A stretch of DNA of 64,000 nucleotides from Giesbergeria anulus (GTDB lineage Bacteria > Pseudomonadota > Gammaproteobacteria > Burkholderiales > Burkholderiaceae_C): assembly GCF_900111115.1 (NCBI RefSeq), contig NZ_FOGD01000002.1, forward strand, positions 558,001-622,000. The letters are read 5' to 3'. Under the pieces are notes generated by a model. The model made no database searches. It had not been told where the DNA came from and was given only the letters and a program-made list of their open reading frames with translations. How positions within the stretch are numbered: position 1 is the stretch's first letter; the number at the start of each line of letters is the position of its first letter. The position numbers and the translations under genes were made by a program. Positions 35,560-44,594 of this stretch are shown here, piece after piece.

Positions 35560-37495
35560 GGGTCTCTATTCGCAGGGTTTGTCGTAACACTGGGCGGTTC
35601 CAGTCAATCGAAGTACCTCGAACAATGCCATGGTACGCCTTGTCATGTCCAATGTAGCGCACCACTTTTCCCGGCAAAATCACCCCGGTTTCTGGCAACA
35701 CCTGCATCTTCAGCGTGATGATTTCCTGCTTCCCTGTATCTGACAGTTCCGCAATGCCACGCTGGCGATGCGCATCGGCATGGGTAATGAGAGGGTGCAG
35801 CACTTGCGGGGCTAGTACGTTGCCTGTGGTGCCTGCACGGGTGACGGGGCCAAAAACGCCTACACCTTGGCCCCCGACATAGACCCCGTTGTACGCTGGT
35901 TTGTCGAGGTACTCCGTGTCCTCGATTTCCCCGATGTCCGCCGGAAGTTCAAAATCCGGTGTGAGTAGCGTTGACCAATCCCAAGGCGGGTGCGGATACT
36001 CGGGCAGGATGCGCAGCACGGGGTCAGTGTTATGCGGCTGCACATAGCCGCACACGCTGCTAGCAACCTCGATCAGGGCATCCATGTAGCTACCCTGCAT
36101 TGTCCAGCCAGCTGGTACTAGCCAATCCGCAATTTGCCAGTCCAAATCCCATCCCAACAGCACCCCGTTGACTGTCAGCACATCTTGGGCCAGCTGCTGC
36201 GCCATGCGGTTTTGCGTGTTGCCAAAGCTCATTTTTGCAGCCCAAGGTGCCGCCAGCGTTGCTGCCAGGCCACGACCACTGACGGCCCAGCGCGTGGGGT
36301 TAAAACGCCGATCACGCGATCGCTTTTCTAACCGCAGCCGAAACAGCGTGCCGTTCACACTGGCCACCAGCACCGGTGGATCGCCTTGGTCATCACGGCC
36401 CAAATGGTCGGCGGCATCATGGTGCAAGCTGGCCGACCACTGCCACGTCCAGCTCTGGTAATCCAGCGACATAGAAAACCCATGCGCGTGCAGTTCTGCG
36501 CCGGTGTCGAGCCGGTGCAGGGTGATGGAGTTAATCACGATATAGGCCCTCCTGCGGGCGACAACGACCCGCGCAGGAGCGGCGGTAGATGCACAGGTAA
36601 AAAGCAAGTGCAGGGGTAGCGTGGTATCAGCAGCATCGGTAAAGAGCAGCTCAAGAGGTAGCTGTGGGGCATAGCAGGGCAGAGGATTGGGAGGCACCAC
36701 CACAGGAGGTCGGGCACCGGACTGGGGGCGGGTGGCCTGTTGGGCGTGGTCAGACAAGGCCATAGCCCACTGCCGCGCCGGGCCTGCATGGCGCTGCACA
36801 GGCCGGTGTAAGCTGCGCGCCTGCTGGGTGGTATCGGCCACGGCATGACGCAGGAGCTGGGCATCCTCAAATCTTTGGGCAGTACCAAGGTGCAGACTGC
36901 GGGCCTGCTGGACATATTGCAAGGTTGCGGCGCGCACAGGAGCAGCGTCCTGCCATTGCTGCGCCGTCGGGCGATCCGTGTGCTGTGCCTGCTGGGCGCG
37001 TACCTGTGTGGCGCGGCGTAGGCGCTGGCTGTCTTGCCATTGCCCATTGCTGGGGATGGCCCACGCCTGTGCTTGTTGCTGGTGCGAGAGCACGCTGGTC
37101 GATAGCTGCCCAGTTTGCTCCAATCGCACACTGTGCGGCACAGCAACGGCTTGCGCCAGTTGCGCCCTGCGCTCAGTGCGCCCAACCAAGGGCCGCTCGA
37201 CATTGACGTTGTACGCCAGCGCCATGCAGCCACGTAGACCAGAGAGTTGTCCTGTACCGTGCAGCACAGCCCCCAAGCGCAGCACGGCATGGCCACGCAG
37301 ACCGGAGATACTGCCACTGGTGTGCAATGTGCTGGCAAGGTGCAGATGGACATGGCCGCGCAGGCCCGATAGTGCTCCGCCGCCCTCCAGTGTGACTGGG
37401 GCAATGGCTGGGGCCTCATCATCGCCAAAGACCAGATCGACCGGCCCCGGTGTGGGCACTGGCGTAGCAGCAAAAAGCAGGTCTGTAGTGGCCAC
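35552..37495 (-). CDS. Distal tail protein with N-terminal SGLRGH repeats
   Basis: The 647-aa protein begins with three similar units of about 24 residues, each containing SGLRG(H/C) followed by a beta-like stretch (residues about 38-115). A long Gln/Arg/Ala-rich helical part follows (120-260). The C-terminal half has a beta-rich region that looks like tail hub or fibre material (TLHRLDTGAELHAHGFSMSL). The start is GTG 37495. It lies 10 bp after the 140-aa gene and is co-directional. The exact role in the tail tip is not known. Confidence 0.7.
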   Translation of the reverse strand: MATTDLLFAATPVPTPGPVDLVFGDDEAPAIAPVTLEGGGALSGLRGHVHLHLASTLHTSGSISGLRGHAVLRLGAVLHGTGQLSGLRGCMALAYNVNVERPLVGRTERRAQLAQAVAVPHSVRLEQTGQLSTSVLSHQQQAQAWAIPSNGQWQDSQRLRRATQVRAQQAQHTDRPTAQQWQDAAPVRAATLQYVQQARSLHLGTAQRFEDAQLLRHAVADTTQQARSLHRPVQRHAGPARQWAMALSDHAQQATRPQSGARPPVVVPPNPLPCYAPQLPLELLFTDAADTTLPLHLLFTCASTAAPARVVVARRRAYIVINSITLHRLDTGAELHAHGFSMSLDYQSWTWQWSASLHHDAADHLGRDDQGDPPVLVASVNGTLFRLRLEKRSRDRRFNPTRWAVSGRGLAATLAAPWAAKMSFGNTQNRMAQQLAQDVLTVNGVLLGWDLDWQIADWLVPAGWTMQGSYMDALIEVASSVCGYVQPHNTDPVLRILPEYPHPPWDWSTLLTPDFELPADIGEIEDTEYLDKPAYNGVYVGGQGVGVFGPVTRAGTTGNVLAPQVLHPLITHADAHRQRGIAELSDTGKQEIITLKMQVLPETGVILPGKVVRYIGHDKAYHGIVRGTSIDWNRPVLRQTLRIETHA

Positions 37496-37505
37496 ATTGC
37501 CGCTC

Positions 37506-37928
37506 TCAGGTCAGCGTGAGTGTGCCAAGCAGCACCATGCCACCCGCATACAGCATCGGGCTGTTGTCTCCTTGTGGTGTTGCACCACCAGCGACACGAA
37601 AATCCCCTTGGTGGGCCAGATCGCTGACAGTGCCATCGGTCACTAGCAGGCCATCGCCGCGCACCCAGCGGCCCCAACGGGGGATGCCGTTGGCCAGCAC
37701 CATAGTGCCCCCTGCATCAGCTGGATGCAGCACCAAGCCCGATGTGGTCAAAGTAGCGCAGGGCTTGGCCAATACGACCTCGGCCATTGGGCTACCGCCA
37801 GCATCGGCCCCTGTAGCGGGCTGCTCAGTGGCATACATCAGGATGCGCGAGGGTTGGGTAGCACCGTCGGCAAATGCGATGGTCGCTGCTAGTTGTGCAG
37901 TGGCGTGTTCTGGGCCAATGGCAAACAT
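37506..37928 (-). CDS. Phage tail-tip protein, function unknown
   Basis: The 140-aa product is beta-rich with no signal peptide or membrane helix. The segment PSRILMYATEQPATGADAGG and the ending GGMVLLGTLTLT are simple and strand-like, as in tail accessory or fibre-related proteins. Its ATG overlaps the stop of the upstream LamG-like gene by one base, which suggests coupled translation. No family is recognised. Confidence 0.65.
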   Translation of the reverse strand: MFAIGPEHATAQLAATIAFADGATQPSRILMYATEQPATGADAGGSPMAEVVLAKPCATLTTSGLVLHPADAGGTMVLANGIPRWGRWVRGDGLLVTDGTVSDLAHQGDFRVAGGATPQGDNSPMLYAGGMVLLGTLTLT

Positions 37929-39385
37929 TACATGTCCTCCGGCACGATCTGGTCGGCAATCACAGCGCGGTGCTGACTGGTGTGATCAAACGTGCAGACG
38001 AAATACAGCACTCCGGGGCCACCTTTGATGTTGTTAAAGGTGTAAACGCCAGTGGTGGCGTCGCTCCACGTTTCACGAATCAGACGGTTGTCGCGTTGGT
38101 TGTAAAGTTGCACGCGGCGGCGCAGTAGCAGATTGGGTGTGCCTTTGAGCTCTACGGTGCCGTAGATGCGGTAGGGGCCGAAATCCTGGACGTCATGAGC
38201 GATTGCCGAACCGTATATGACTGGGGCGGCAGGGCCAGAGATGCCGCCAGACAATTGAATGGGGCTACTCGATACGCTCGTGCGCAATGGTGACGGCCCG
38301 ATTAGAGAACCGGCTCCAGTCTGGGGGAGTGGTGCTGACGGTGGTGTGAAATCAGCCGTATAAAGCGCCTCATTCTTGATGCGCAGGTCTTTTATGTATC
38401 CAGAGAACGCTGGGTTGGCGTTGTCGTAAACGCGCCCGATGTAACAGTGATTCGTGACCTTCACATCAGTATCTGCTACCTCAGCACCCTTTGTTCCCGC
38501 AATAAACAGCCTAGTAACGCCAGATGCTCGGCAAATAGCAACGTGAGTCCAAGCGCCCAAAGGAACAGCCGAGGATGTGCTTATCTCTCCAGCATAGTAA
38601 TACCCAAGATTGCGTGCAGAATTTAGCTTAAATAAAACACCTCCGGCACCACTGGCTTGACTGCGAATATCACATATAGCTGCATAACCACCGCTAATTC
38701 CAGTAGGAATAAAAATCCGTGCTTCTATCGTGAAGTCGCCTGTACCAAAGGCAAAGTCCACTGAGGTGCCAACCTTTGCATAATCTGCACCTGTACCGGG
38801 AAAATATCCAGATGAGGTGCCATATGGCTTTTCCGCTGTGCTAATTTTTGCGCCGCCATGTACCGTAACCGCCTTTGCCGACAGGCTCTTATCAGTGAAA
38901 GTCGTGCTGTTGTTAGCCCCTTCAAAAGGCATAAGCAGAATTGTCTTACCAAAATTGGGGTCGCCGCCTTCTGGCAAATCTTGCAATGCGTTCGGCCCCG
39001 GCCATACCAGTCCGACGGGAGATTCCAATGTTGTCCAGTTCGCGGCGTCGCTGTAGTATTGAATTACAGCGCGCTCCAGAAATTCGGAGTTAATCGCACC
39101 TGAACCGAGCCGAATCGAGGACACGTCGGCAGTTTTTCCCGCACCGAAATCCCACACCAGCGCAAAGCCGGGGGCTGAGACATCCAGCCATCGGCAAACC
39201 GTGGCTGTGTTATCGTCTTGTAGTGATCCCAGCGTACCCGATGACGGCTCAATGGTGCTGGCAAGGGTAGCAGTAGCATCGACGCGAGTGCCACCAAGGT
39301 AGAGATGAAAGGCGGATAATTCCAAAGCCTCATCTGCTTCATGCGTTTGCAGGCCAATGGCCCGCCAATATCGTGCGGCAGGCAT
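37928..39385 (-). CDS. Phage tail protein with LamG-like (concanavalin-type) domain
   Basis: The 485-aa protein has, at residues about 165-340, a jelly-roll domain with the LamG signature pattern: FAFGTGDFTIEARIFIP, then GAWTHVAICRASGVTRLFI, then YIGRVYDNANPAFSGYIKDL. Such domains bind sugars and are common in receptor-binding tail fibres. The first 130 residues resemble a discoidin-like or structural part (IRLGSGAINSEFLERAVIQY), and the C-terminus has a carboxypeptidase-regulatory-like strand set. It probably contacts the host surface. Confidence 0.75.
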   Translation of the reverse strand: MPAARYWRAIGLQTHEADEALELSAFHLYLGGTRVDATATLASTIEPSSGTLGSLQDDNTATVCRWLDVSAPGFALVWDFGAGKTADVSSIRLGSGAINSEFLERAVIQYYSDAANWTTLESPVGLVWPGPNALQDLPEGGDPNFGKTILLMPFEGANNSTTFTDKSLSAKAVTVHGGAKISTAEKPYGTSSGYFPGTGADYAKVGTSVDFAFGTGDFTIEARIFIPTGISGGYAAICDIRSQASGAGGVLFKLNSARNLGYYYAGEISTSSAVPLGAWTHVAICRASGVTRLFIAGTKGAEVADTDVKVTNHCYIGRVYDNANPAFSGYIKDLRIKNEALYTADFTPPSAPLPQTGAGSLIGPSPLRTSVSSSPIQLSGGISGPAAPVIYGSAIAHDVQDFGPYRIYGTVELKGTPNLLLRRRVQLYNQRDNRLIRETWSDATTGVYTFNNIKGGPGVLYFVCTFDHTSQHRAVIADQIVPEDM

Positions 39386-39393
39386 AGGTTATA

Positions 39394-40575
39394 TTATTCC
39401 CACGGGCCAGTGATGTCGATGAACACCACGCCTGTGGACGATATGCCCGCTGGCGTACCGCACTTGATAGCCAGCAACTTTCGTCCTGCCAGCACGCCTT
39501 GGCCGTCTATTTTGTCGCGCCAGTTGAATGCGTTGTGGCAGTTTTGAGGAATGACGTAGAGGCCGCGCTCCATGCCACGACGGCAAACACCGTTTTCGAT
39601 GATGAGCTTTTTCGACAGTATCTGGCTGTTATCTGGCCCATTGGGTGATGCAGGTGCCGTGGGCTGGTTTGCTGCACCAGAAACGCCTCCAGCAAAATAC
39701 TCGATAGGCGCGTGGAGTCCGGCTACAGAGCCGCCCAATGTCGTGAACGAACGCGGTAAATACGTTCCAACTTGCGGTGTCTGGCTGTTGCAATACTCAA
39801 AATGCCCAACACCACCGCCGCCTAAAGTATTTGTCGCTAGATCAGTGCTGCCGCACTGTAGGCTGCACGCATACGCATCCCCCGGTTTCAATGATGCAAA
39901 GTCGCCAAATTTCCATAGAGAGCCTGACACACCCTGTCCAGTTGATACCGTATGAATGTGCAGCAAAAACCCCTTGCTGTCAGCCACCAGCGTCCACGCC
40001 CGCGCCGTAGCGTTCGCAGCGTTGGCTTTGGGCCACCAGCCACCACCACTGATCTGTGTGGCAGCTGGAAAAGGCCCAGTGCCGGTATTGATGTCCGTCA
40101 TCGCTTCGTAACCAACGACACGCCCATTGGTGGTGCTGGTGTCGTCCACGCGCAAATACATGCGGGTGCTTTCTACGCTGCTGGCTCGATATGCGGCCAA
40201 ATTGGTACCGCTAAACTCCTTGGCCCAGCCCGCTGGGGCCATTTTTGCAGTGATGGTGCCAGTGGCCGCACCATCAGCCACGCCAGCGACGGCAAAGGTC
40301 ACAGTGTTGGTGCTGGTGGTCAAAATGCGCTTTTCGCCATTCAACCCTGCGGGTGTTGCCCCCGCAAACAGAGCGATAGTGTCTGGCTCAAAGCTATGAC
40401 CACTGGCAAAGTTGGCCGTAGCGATGCCGCTGGCCACGGTCACGCCGCTGGCTGTTTGTAGGCCGAAACCGGTAGTCAGACAGGCATCCAGCACCGCAAT
40501 CAAGCTGCCAGCGGTGCCATTCAAAATAGGAGCGCCGGTCATGGCACTATGAAAGTGTTTAACAGGGGTAGGCAT
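39394..40575 (-). CDS. Large phage tail protein, function unknown
   Basis: The 393-aa product is rich in Gly, Ala and Thr. Its motif KHFHSAMTGAPILNGTAGSL at the front is reminiscent of structural proteins at siphophage tail tips. No enzyme motif is visible. A TTG at 40590 overlapping the upstream stop is possible, but ATG 40575 is preferred. It lies between the 1201-aa protein and the LamG protein, all co-directional and nearly touching, so it should be made with them late in infection. Confidence 0.65.
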   Translation of the reverse strand: MPTPVKHFHSAMTGAPILNGTAGSLIAVLDACLTTGFGLQTASGVTVASGIATANFASGHSFEPDTIALFAGATPAGLNGEKRILTTSTNTVTFAVAGVADGAATGTITAKMAPAGWAKEFSGTNLAAYRASSVESTRMYLRVDDTSTTNGRVVGYEAMTDINTGTGPFPAATQISGGGWWPKANAANATARAWTLVADSKGFLLHIHTVSTGQGVSGSLWKFGDFASLKPGDAYACSLQCGSTDLATNTLGGGGVGHFEYCNSQTPQVGTYLPRSFTTLGGSVAGLHAPIEYFAGGVSGAANQPTAPASPNGPDNSQILSKKLIIENGVCRRGMERGLYVIPQNCHNAFNWRDKIDGQGVLAGRKLLAIKCGTPAGISSTGVVFIDITGPWE

Positions 40576-40586
40576 AGATGTTTTAC

Positions 40587-43500
40587 TCAAGAAATGGTGG
40601 CAGGCAGGCGATCCAGATTGACCCGTGTGAGCAGCTCAAAATGGTGGTCTAGCGTGATGGCCGTGCTGGGCTGCACGGTGCGGATGGCGGCATAGGCATA
40701 GATGGCCCCGACAAAATGCAGGAACTGCACATTGCCAGCCGCCCAACCTTGACCCCAGCCGATAGCGCGCAGCACAAAGTAGGGGGCACCGCTGATGGGG
40801 TTGATGGGCGCAAAGTCGGTGTTGACATTGCCAACACCGATATTGCCGACGTGCTCACCAATGCACTCAAACTCCAAGTTATTCTTGAAGCGCAGGGCAA
40901 ATTTCTCGGTCAGTGCCCCGGCATTTGTCACTTCGACTGGGGCCAAGGCGTCGTTGTAGGTGGCGCTGGCGGGGTTGCCCACTAAGTTGTCGGCCCAAGT
41001 GATGCCATCCCAAGTGTGTTGATCCCACTGCGCCGACAAATGCGCTTGCAAGTCATCGGCCATGATGGCGCTGCTGACGATAGCGCCGACGGGGTAATCG
41101 TGGCTGAGGTCTTTCGCTAGGGTCAGCGTGCCGTCAATCTGCACGTCCTGCAAACGGGCCATTTCCTCAATCACATGGCGTACTTTGACGGGTTGCACCC
41201 AGCCGGTGGTGTCATTGATCGTGACCATGCCCGCGTCCAAATCGGCGCTGTAGCCACTGGTGATTAACGCGCCATTGCCACCGACAAGATGCACCCGTGC
41301 CAGCCGGGGGCGGGCACAGTTAATGGTCTGGCCCGCGCTCAGGGCAGCGGCTGGGATGTCCGTGCTGTGGCTGATGACCACAAATTTACCGCGCCGGTAA
41401 ATGGGCACCCGGCCATCAGGTGGTAAGCGCACCGGATCGAGGCCGAGCAGTTCGGCATCAAGTGGCAGGTAAACATAGGTGACGGAGTTAATCCGCAGTG
41501 AGGTCGGATCGACGGGCCAAGGCCGCCAGATTTTGAGCGGCTGTACTGCGCCCACGTCCGCTGGGCGATACCACCATTCCTGCTTTTGCGCCTCAGTCAA
41601 GCTGCTATCGAGCACAAAGTCGCCAAATTGGAGTTCACCCACGCCGGTTTCGTAGTCAAATACGCCCCACATATGCTCACCTTGGAACTGGCCGTCCAAA
41701 GTGCCGGTAGCGGTCATGGCGTTGCCTTCGGCATCTACCATCATGACTGTGATGGCCGTGGGCTTGACCGGGGCAGCAGGGGTGCGGAAAAACACGCTAG
41801 CGGTCTTCCACGCTGTGCGCCGAGTCCATAGGCTTTGCAGCACAAAAGCCCCCGGTGCAACCACATAGTCCTCTATAAGCGCAATACTGGACAAGTAATT
41901 GACACTGCCGCAATCAAAGCCGGTGGTAGTACTGGTGCGGCCACGGTACAAGCGGCCCTCAAAATCTTGGTAGGTCTCGCCCATCCACTGGAATTGCAAG
42001 CTTCCGGGAACGATGGCATCGCTGGTGTAGGGGCACAGGTCAATTACTACAGCGGGTGGCGTGTAGCTTTCTGTGACGCTGCTGGGGGCCAGCGGCCCCA
42101 CTTGGTAGCGCACCAGCACACTGCCCAGCATTTGCTCGCCCACGGCGGTGGTGCTGTAGTCGCCGCCCTTATTGGTAGTGTTGCCCGGTGGGGTTGGGTT
42201 GGTCGAGTTGGTAAGTATTTCCTTAAACTGTCTGGCGTCTTCGTAGTCCGATTTGTAGTTTTCGGTGCTGCGGTCGTGGCTGACTACTTTGACGTTGAGC
42301 GTTTTGCTCGCATACAGCACTGCCCCCATGCCGTTGATGAAGCCTCCAGCACCATCGTCGGTCAACACATTGATCGTGATGGTGCGCCTGCTGCTGTTGG
42401 TGTCGCGCACTGTGGTGCGTTGCAGCGTAGATTGGGTTTCAGTGACTGATTTGACACGGGTGCTGTACCCATACTGCGAACCATAGCCGGGGGGCGCTGA
42501 TGTCACAGGGCCACCATAAAATGTTCCACCCTCCCATACCCCAACTGCATCCCCGGTAACCCAGTGGGTGTTGATGACACCCAGCACCTGTTCTGTCGCG
42601 TGAATTTCGTCGGTTTTGCTAGACGCTTCGGTCAGTGTGGCACCGCTGGTGTGACTGACTTCTTGGGCGATGGCCCACTGCACCTGCACTGAGCCAGCTA
42701 AGGGCTGTTGCGCAGTAGTGATAGTGGTAAAACCTGCTGCATCGACGGCCAGCCCCGTAAAAATCTCCTCGTGCATCGGTGCACGTTGGTAGGTAATTTG
42801 GAATTGCCCGCCAGCGTCGATCATGTGCGGGGTGCGCAGGCGCACACCGTTGCTGGGGTAGTCAATATCGCCCGTGCCGTCTCCCGTCCATTGCCCGCTG
42901 CCGTTGTCGGTCACGGTGCGTAGTACACCGCCCGATGGCCAAGTCATGCTGATGGTGCCGGGGACGGCCCCGTCTTGCTGTAGCGTGAAAGCGTACTCTG
43001 GCTGTCGCACCTGCGCACCTTGACCAGAACGGTTGGTATAGGCACTGCGCTCGGCATATTGAATGATGATGGAGCTACCTACATCGGGCATGGCATCAAA
43101 GTCCACGCCTAAACTGCCAGTGGCGTAGATGGCCTGCCCAGACCCACGGCCTGTCAATTTGCCTGCACCGTCATCGGTCAGGGTGTACCAGTTACCCATG
43201 CTGCGGTAGCTGATGATGATGGTGCCCGCCTCTGGCAGAGGGCGCAGTTGCGCTACAAATGAGAAACCCACGTTTTGCTGGGTCACACGGATGCGCCGGG
43301 TATGTGCGGCCACGGCCACTTCTACCGCACGTGGGCTGGTCGCCAAGGTCAAGGTGCGCGCAGCCGCTGGGCGCTGGTCTACCGTGGCCGTTTCAGTACG
43401 GCTATTGGGCACAATTTGGCTGTAGATGCTGCCCACCTGCACGGTGCGCTGCTGCATCTGGGCCACGGCGGTGATGGGGCTGGCCCCGTAGTACTCAGCC

Positions 43501-44192
43501 GCATCAGCCACGGTGGTGACACGCACGCGGGTTTTGTTGGCAGCACGATCAAATCCACGGCTCGGTGGACTGCCCGGAAATGCGTAGCGCAGTGGGTCGG
43601 TTAGCTCACAGCGCGACACGAGCGCTTTGTAGTCTGCGTAGCTACCGCCAGTGCTATAGGTGAACGTGCGCTCTTCTTGCTCGACGCGGGCCACGCGCAC
43701 ATACTGGCTGATCTGGGTGGGTAGCCCTTCGTTATGCACCAGATAAACCGTATCACCCGGCGTGGGAGCAGGGGTGCCGGGGCGGTGAAAGAGATTGATC
43801 GAACGTTGCCGCTCGACGTGGTCTTCGAGCAAAAAACCGCCCCACTCCACCGACTGAATCAGGTATTCAGCAATGGCATTGGCAATATCGGTGCGCCGGT
43901 GGAATAGCCCGCATTTTGCCAGCGTGATGCTGATGTTGGGGTCGCTGGGGGGCTGCGACAAAATGATGTTGACCCCCAGCGCTGGTTCGGTGTTCGGGCT
44001 TTGGATGGCAGCATGGAGCTGCCGAATCGAGACATCGCCGCCAGCGCGGTCGGGTTCGGTCACATCCCGAAAGATGCCATTGCTGCCGCCGTAAGCGATA
44101 GCCCGGCCCGTGGGGCCACCGCCACCGTTGGGGGTGTCGGCCATCACCTTGCTTTCTAGCAACACAATGTCGGATTCGTGGAGCGGGGGCAT
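40587..44192 (-). CDS. Very large distal tail protein (siphophage tip/hub candidate)
   Basis: The 1201-aa protein is made of many beta-rich segments with repeated short motifs of the type GTI(I/S)(I/M)(S/T)YRS...T(D/V)(D)NG(A/S)G (residues about 320-440, for example TLTDDGAGKLTG and TVTDNGSGQWTG), which suggests repeated fibronectin-like or fibre units. It starts 3 bp after the 132-aa gene and has GGAAA about ten bases upstream. By size and place just after the tape measure it is the likely tail tip or host-specificity protein. This is inferred from order, not from a named domain. Confidence 0.7.
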   Translation of the reverse strand: MPPLHESDIVLLESKVMADTPNGGGGPTGRAIAYGGSNGIFRDVTEPDRAGGDVSIRQLHAAIQSPNTEPALGVNIILSQPPSDPNISITLAKCGLFHRRTDIANAIAEYLIQSVEWGGFLLEDHVERQRSINLFHRPGTPAPTPGDTVYLVHNEGLPTQISQYVRVARVEQEERTFTYSTGGSYADYKALVSRCELTDPLRYAFPGSPPSRGFDRAANKTRVRVTTVADAAEYYGASPITAVAQMQQRTVQVGSIYSQIVPNSRTETATVDQRPAAARTLTLATSPRAVEVAVAAHTRRIRVTQQNVGFSFVAQLRPLPEAGTIIISYRSMGNWYTLTDDGAGKLTGRGSGQAIYATGSLGVDFDAMPDVGSSIIIQYAERSAYTNRSGQGAQVRQPEYAFTLQQDGAVPGTISMTWPSGGVLRTVTDNGSGQWTGDGTGDIDYPSNGVRLRTPHMIDAGGQFQITYQRAPMHEEIFTGLAVDAAGFTTITTAQQPLAGSVQVQWAIAQEVSHTSGATLTEASSKTDEIHATEQVLGVINTHWVTGDAVGVWEGGTFYGGPVTSAPPGYGSQYGYSTRVKSVTETQSTLQRTTVRDTNSSRRTITINVLTDDGAGGFINGMGAVLYASKTLNVKVVSHDRSTENYKSDYEDARQFKEILTNSTNPTPPGNTTNKGGDYSTTAVGEQMLGSVLVRYQVGPLAPSSVTESYTPPAVVIDLCPYTSDAIVPGSLQFQWMGETYQDFEGRLYRGRTSTTTGFDCGSVNYLSSIALIEDYVVAPGAFVLQSLWTRRTAWKTASVFFRTPAAPVKPTAITVMMVDAEGNAMTATGTLDGQFQGEHMWGVFDYETGVGELQFGDFVLDSSLTEAQKQEWWYRPADVGAVQPLKIWRPWPVDPTSLRINSVTYVYLPLDAELLGLDPVRLPPDGRVPIYRRGKFVVISHSTDIPAAALSAGQTINCARPRLARVHLVGGNGALITSGYSADLDAGMVTINDTTGWVQPVKVRHVIEEMARLQDVQIDGTLTLAKDLSHDYPVGAIVSSAIMADDLQAHLSAQWDQHTWDGITWADNLVGNPASATYNDALAPVEVTNAGALTEKFALRFKNNLEFECIGEHVGNIGVGNVNTDFAPINPISGAPYFVLRAIGWGQGWAAGNVQFLHFVGAIYAYAAIRTVQPSTAITLDHHFELLTRVNLDRLPATIS

Positions 44193-44195
44193 GGG

Positions 44196-44594
44196 TCAAA
44201 TTTCCAAAAAGCGAAAAGTGGGCAGGTAAACAAGATCGGAGGTGATTTCGCCATCGAGCAACTTCCAGATCGGTCGGGCACTAAAGCCGCCCTTGGCGTG
44301 GTCAAAAATCACATTGCGGGTGATACCGCGCAAGGTCAAAACAAATTCAGCGCCGGGTAGCGCTGCCCATGTTTGCAATGTGATGCAGTCGGTGCGCTCT
44401 ATCCACGCCTTGGTATCGGTGCCCACCAAGGTGATGGGCCGCCCCGACTGCTTGACAGCCACGTCGATCAGCAATGCGCCAGTGGTGCTGTAAGCACTGG
44501 CTTGATGGACGGGACTCCACTCAAACTCATCCGTCCAATCGAGGCGGTCGCTGATGTCTAGCGTGGTGCCGTCGTAGGCAAGGGTGATGCTCAT
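44196..44594 (-). CDS. Small tail protein following the tape measure
   Basis: The 132-aa product has a compact mixed fold (LDISDRLDWTDEFEWSPV, then GRPITLVGTDTKAW) typical of small proteins that cap the tube next to the tape measure in transposable siphophages. Its ATG overlaps the tape-measure stop by four bases. The rest of the tail-tip genes follow at once. The role as a distal-tail adaptor is inferred from position. Confidence 0.65.
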   Translation of the reverse strand: MSITLAYDGTTLDISDRLDWTDEFEWSPVHQASAYSTTGALLIDVAVKQSGRPITLVGTDTKAWIERTDCITLQTWAALPGAEFVLTLRGITRNVIFDHAKGGFSARPIWKLLDGEITSDLVYLPTFRFLEI